Shown: piece after piece, positions 31,742-34,082 of the stretch
Position numbering within the stretch: position 1 is the stretch's first letter
Layout: each line of letters opens with the position of its first letter
Source: Purshia tridentata
Taxonomy: Eukaryota; Streptophyta; Magnoliopsida; Rosales; Rosaceae
Direction of reading: 5' to 3'
DNA length: 34,082 bases
Assembly (NCBI GenBank): GCA_003254885.1
Contig: QANT01002421.1
Coordinates: forward strand, 1 to 34,082
Position numbers and translations under genes: made by a program
The notes under the pieces: model-generated
What the model was told of the DNA's origin: nothing
The model's database searches: none
The model's input: only the letters and a program-made list of their open reading frames with translations

Positions 31742-34082
31742 TCACAATTTTGTGTTCAAATTTTCAGTTTCAGGGTCTAACAATTTCCTTTTTTTGCTCG
31801 AGCTTGATTTCCTTTTTCTCTTGGCTGCTTCTACATCCTTCTCACAGCATGATGGGTCAAAAATTGTGACATTGAAGTTTGATTTGCCGTCATAACTGAA
31901 AACCAAAAAATCCCCAACTTCTAAAACATGATCCTCCACAAAACTCTGCCAACCATGATCATGGAAAAACAACCCACTCTCTCTCCTGTCCAACCCCACA
32001 TCCCAAGTTCCATTGGGGCCTCTAAGAGCACATTTGTGAAGTGATTTTCCCTTGAAGTTCTTCACAAATTCAGGTGGTATACGCTACAAAAGTTAATAGC
32101 TTCTTAAATAAACATAATGCTTAAAATCAAGCAACTCTCACATCAGTATATCTAAAACAACAATTTTGGGCAGTGCAATCAATATAAAGAGGAATTTTGT
32201 GTATCCTTGTTATATGTAACCTCTTTCTCATAAGGTAAGTGAATGTGGGTGAATGATAAGTATTTGACCAATACACCACAAAAGCTTAAACTGATGGGGA
32301 GCCGAAGATCTAATATTTATATCTTTTGCACATAGCATGACCTCATATGAGATGGTCACATACGATCCTATCTCATACTAGGATTGTAATAGTGAATCCA
32401 AGGCACATTTTTCGAGAGGATTGGACTGGTCTATATACAACCATTGCGAGGATTAAGCACAATAGTTTTTGCAATAATATTAGGGCCAACGTAGCAAACA
32501 TTATTTAATAACAAAATTGAAAATGTATGACATCATAATACTAATATATAGATAATAATCAAACGTGTGGAAATAATTTAACTAAATATTTTTTTTTAGG
32601 GTCAAACGAAGAAAAATCTTTTATTCACTCAACAAACAAGTTACATGACAGTCGTTATCAGTACACTCCCTAACAATAAAACAAGCTACTTGATGAGCTA
32701 CCATATTAAAATAATTCAACTGAATATTTGAAACTTATCAAACAATTATAAATTACCACTGAAAATTAGGGGTGCACATGGATCGGTTATTCCATCCACA
32801 AACCATTATTCATATCTGATCTAAAATTTACGGTATAGCCATTTTCATAACCATATCTGATCCACTATTATGATTATCCGACAAGTTCGGATATCCAAAT
32901 AATGGGATCGGATTTGATAAGATAACGGATAATATCCGGATAATAACATAAAATATACTATATAAACTATAAACTATAAACTATAAACTATATACTATAT
33001 ACTATATAAATCATTATAAACTATATATTATATATATTTATAATTTATACAATAGATTTCATATAAAATCTAATTAAAAATATCTTGAACCGTAAACTAT
33101 ATAGTATATACTGTATAAAAGTTATAAAATATATACTATATAAAAGTTATAAACTGTGGAGAAACCCTCCAATTAAATGAGGGATCCCTGGGGTCCATAC
33201 GAGTCGTTTTGTATCAATCCAAACAGTTTATTTTTACATCTCTATTGATAGATCATCTTTGCAAAAAATTAGCCAAATCGGAAACCATTTGCCTATCTAA
33301 CTTTGATCAAATAAATGGACGAACCAAATATTTTCGATGAAATCGTTCATTTGTTTGATCAAAGTTAGATAGGCAAATGTCCGATTTGGCTAATTTTTTG
33401 CAAAGATGTTCTATCAATAGAGATGTAAAACATGAACGGTTCGGATCAACACAAAACGACTCGTGTGAGCCCTACAAAGGGATTCCTCATTTAATTAAAT
33501 GAGGGATCCCTCAATAGAAGATGACTGATAAAATATATACTATTGCTATATAACTACAATAAACTATAACTATAATAAACTATATACTATATATATTTAT
33601 AATTTTTATAATAGATTTCATTGTCAAACTATTTTAAAATACTCTAAACCTTAAACTATAATAAAGGTTTTAATTTACTCCATAATAGGGATTAAACATA
33701 TACAAATATATAAAAAGTATTTAATAATTTAATATATATAATTTGCGGATCGGATCAGATATATCCGTGGTCTTCAATATTGATATCCATATCCGATCCA
33801 CAAATTGCGGATTAAATCAATCAATATCCACAAATTGCTGATCAGATTAGATCGGTAAGCCGATTTTCGGTAGATTTGTGCACCCCTCCACAAATCTCTC
33901 GAAAATGATTCAACCAAAATTTTAAGACTTATGAAACTGTACAACTCGTCATGTGGCTAGCAAATTAATATATCACAATCAAGAATATTAATTGATAAAA
34001 TAAAAATAAAAAAAAGAGTGAAAAGAGGGCAGGATGTTACTAGATGTTGAGAGAACTCAGAGAAGTCATCACTTAGGACCTT
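31742..34082 (-). CDS. B3-domain transcription factor (5' end outside window)
   Basis: Two exons are visible: 34041-34082 (KVLSDDFSEFSQHL, then a GT donor), continuing past the right edge, and 31742-32083 (113 codons plus TGA), joined in phase 0 across a 1,957-bp intron. Together they form most of one B3 DNA-binding domain: FKVLSDDFS-type first strand, RIPPEFVKNFKGK, then ...GTWDVGL, the hallmark SGLFFHDHGWQSFVEDHVLE, VGDFLVFSYDGKS and FNVTIFDPSCCEK. The C-terminus is a basic tail, KRKRKSSSSKKRK, a likely nuclear signal. The match is to plant REM-type or Os01g0723500-like B3 proteins, which bind DNA; targets are unknown. Whether further B3 domains lie upstream is not visible. The long intron is filled by nested transposons. 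Confidence 0.88.
32770..33888. mobile_element. hAT-like non-autonomous element in the B3 intron
   Basis: The outer ends are inverted: GGGGTGCACATGGATCGG at the left and ...GATTTGTGCACCCC at the right. Subterminal GGATCGGAT / ATCCGATCC-type words (about 32905 and 33750-33800) are repeated inside both ends, as in plant hAT MITEs. The middle is AT-rich with ATAAACTATA repeats (about 32965-33110 and 33540-33610). No clear 8-bp target duplication was found. The element is interrupted by the foldback at 33179-33488. Confidence 0.55.
33179..33488. repeat. Near-perfect ~310-bp foldback (long hairpin) inserted in the hAT-like element
   Basis: The left arm (33179-33322, ~144 nt) and right arm (33343-33488, ~146 nt) are inverted copies around a 20-nt loop. 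Unbroken stretches include TTTGCAAAAAATTAGCCAAA, then ATCGG, and ATTTGCCTATCTAACTTTGA, then TCAAA. The outer parts differ more. A direct repeat AATTAAATGAGGGATCCCT sits at both edges (33171 and about 33494). It is a foldback-type MITE. If the B3 intron is transcribed, the RNA would form a long double-stranded hairpin. Confidence 0.85.

Overview
The window looks like nuclear DNA of a flowering plant, probably a woody eudicot; the species cannot be read from the sequence. The evidence is AT-rich DNA, genes split by GT-AG introns, and protein families with plant-specific features: a plant-type actin-depolymerising factor, a plant bHLH 66-nt exon, a SPARK-type GPI-anchored protein of the At1g61900 family, a REM-like B3 factor, and a plant transposon-borne Ulp1-like gene. 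There is no operon logic. Genes sit far apart in DNA rich in transposon remnants.

Layout. (1) Positions 1-3.75 kb, minus strand: a transposon-type gene with a mobile-domain-like N-terminal part, an acidic segment, a long coiled coil and the start of a Ulp1-like cysteine protease. It runs off the left edge. An in-frame stop and a frameshift lie near its 5' end. Tandem repeat arrays lie in an intron (221-bp and 156-bp units) and upstream (135-bp units). (2) 5.9-7.1 kb, minus: an ADF/cofilin gene with a normal plant exon layout, cut short by an in-frame TAG. (3) 7.8-8.3 kb, minus: decayed exons of a bHLH factor. (4) 10.0-10.4 kb, plus: an unidentified coding exon between two transposon remnants. 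(5) 12.0-18.0 kb, minus: a complete ten-exon endonuclease III (NTH1) gene, 359 codons. (6) 18.1-24.1 kb: transposon-rich DNA with a 501-bp Mutator-like MITE just upstream of NTH1, a 137-bp tandem repeat, a TATA-containing segment leading into a decayed gypsy gag-like reading frame, a possible solo LTR and a Helitron-like terminus. (7) 24.6-28.4 kb, plus: a complete seven-exon SPARK/GPI-anchored protein gene, 469 codons, with a 15-nt microexon. (8) 28.4-31.7 kb: intergenic with a 303-bp MITE and a small foldback. (9) 31.7-34.1 kb, minus: a B3-domain gene running off the right edge. Its intron holds a hAT-like element into which a near-perfect ~310-bp foldback has inserted.

The genes do not form a pathway. 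NTH1 repairs oxidised bases, ADF acts on actin, the SPARK protein is predicted at the cell surface, and the bHLH and B3 genes are transcription-factor type. No clearly new multi-gene system is visible. The most notable items are the long hairpin in the B3 intron, the ADF with a lost C-terminus and no Ser-6, the duplicated exon inside a minisatellite in the Ulp1 gene, and the unidentified exon at 10.0 kb. Exon boundaries were set by hand from reading-frame continuity, splice dinucleotides and remembered family sequences. No alignment or transcript evidence was used.
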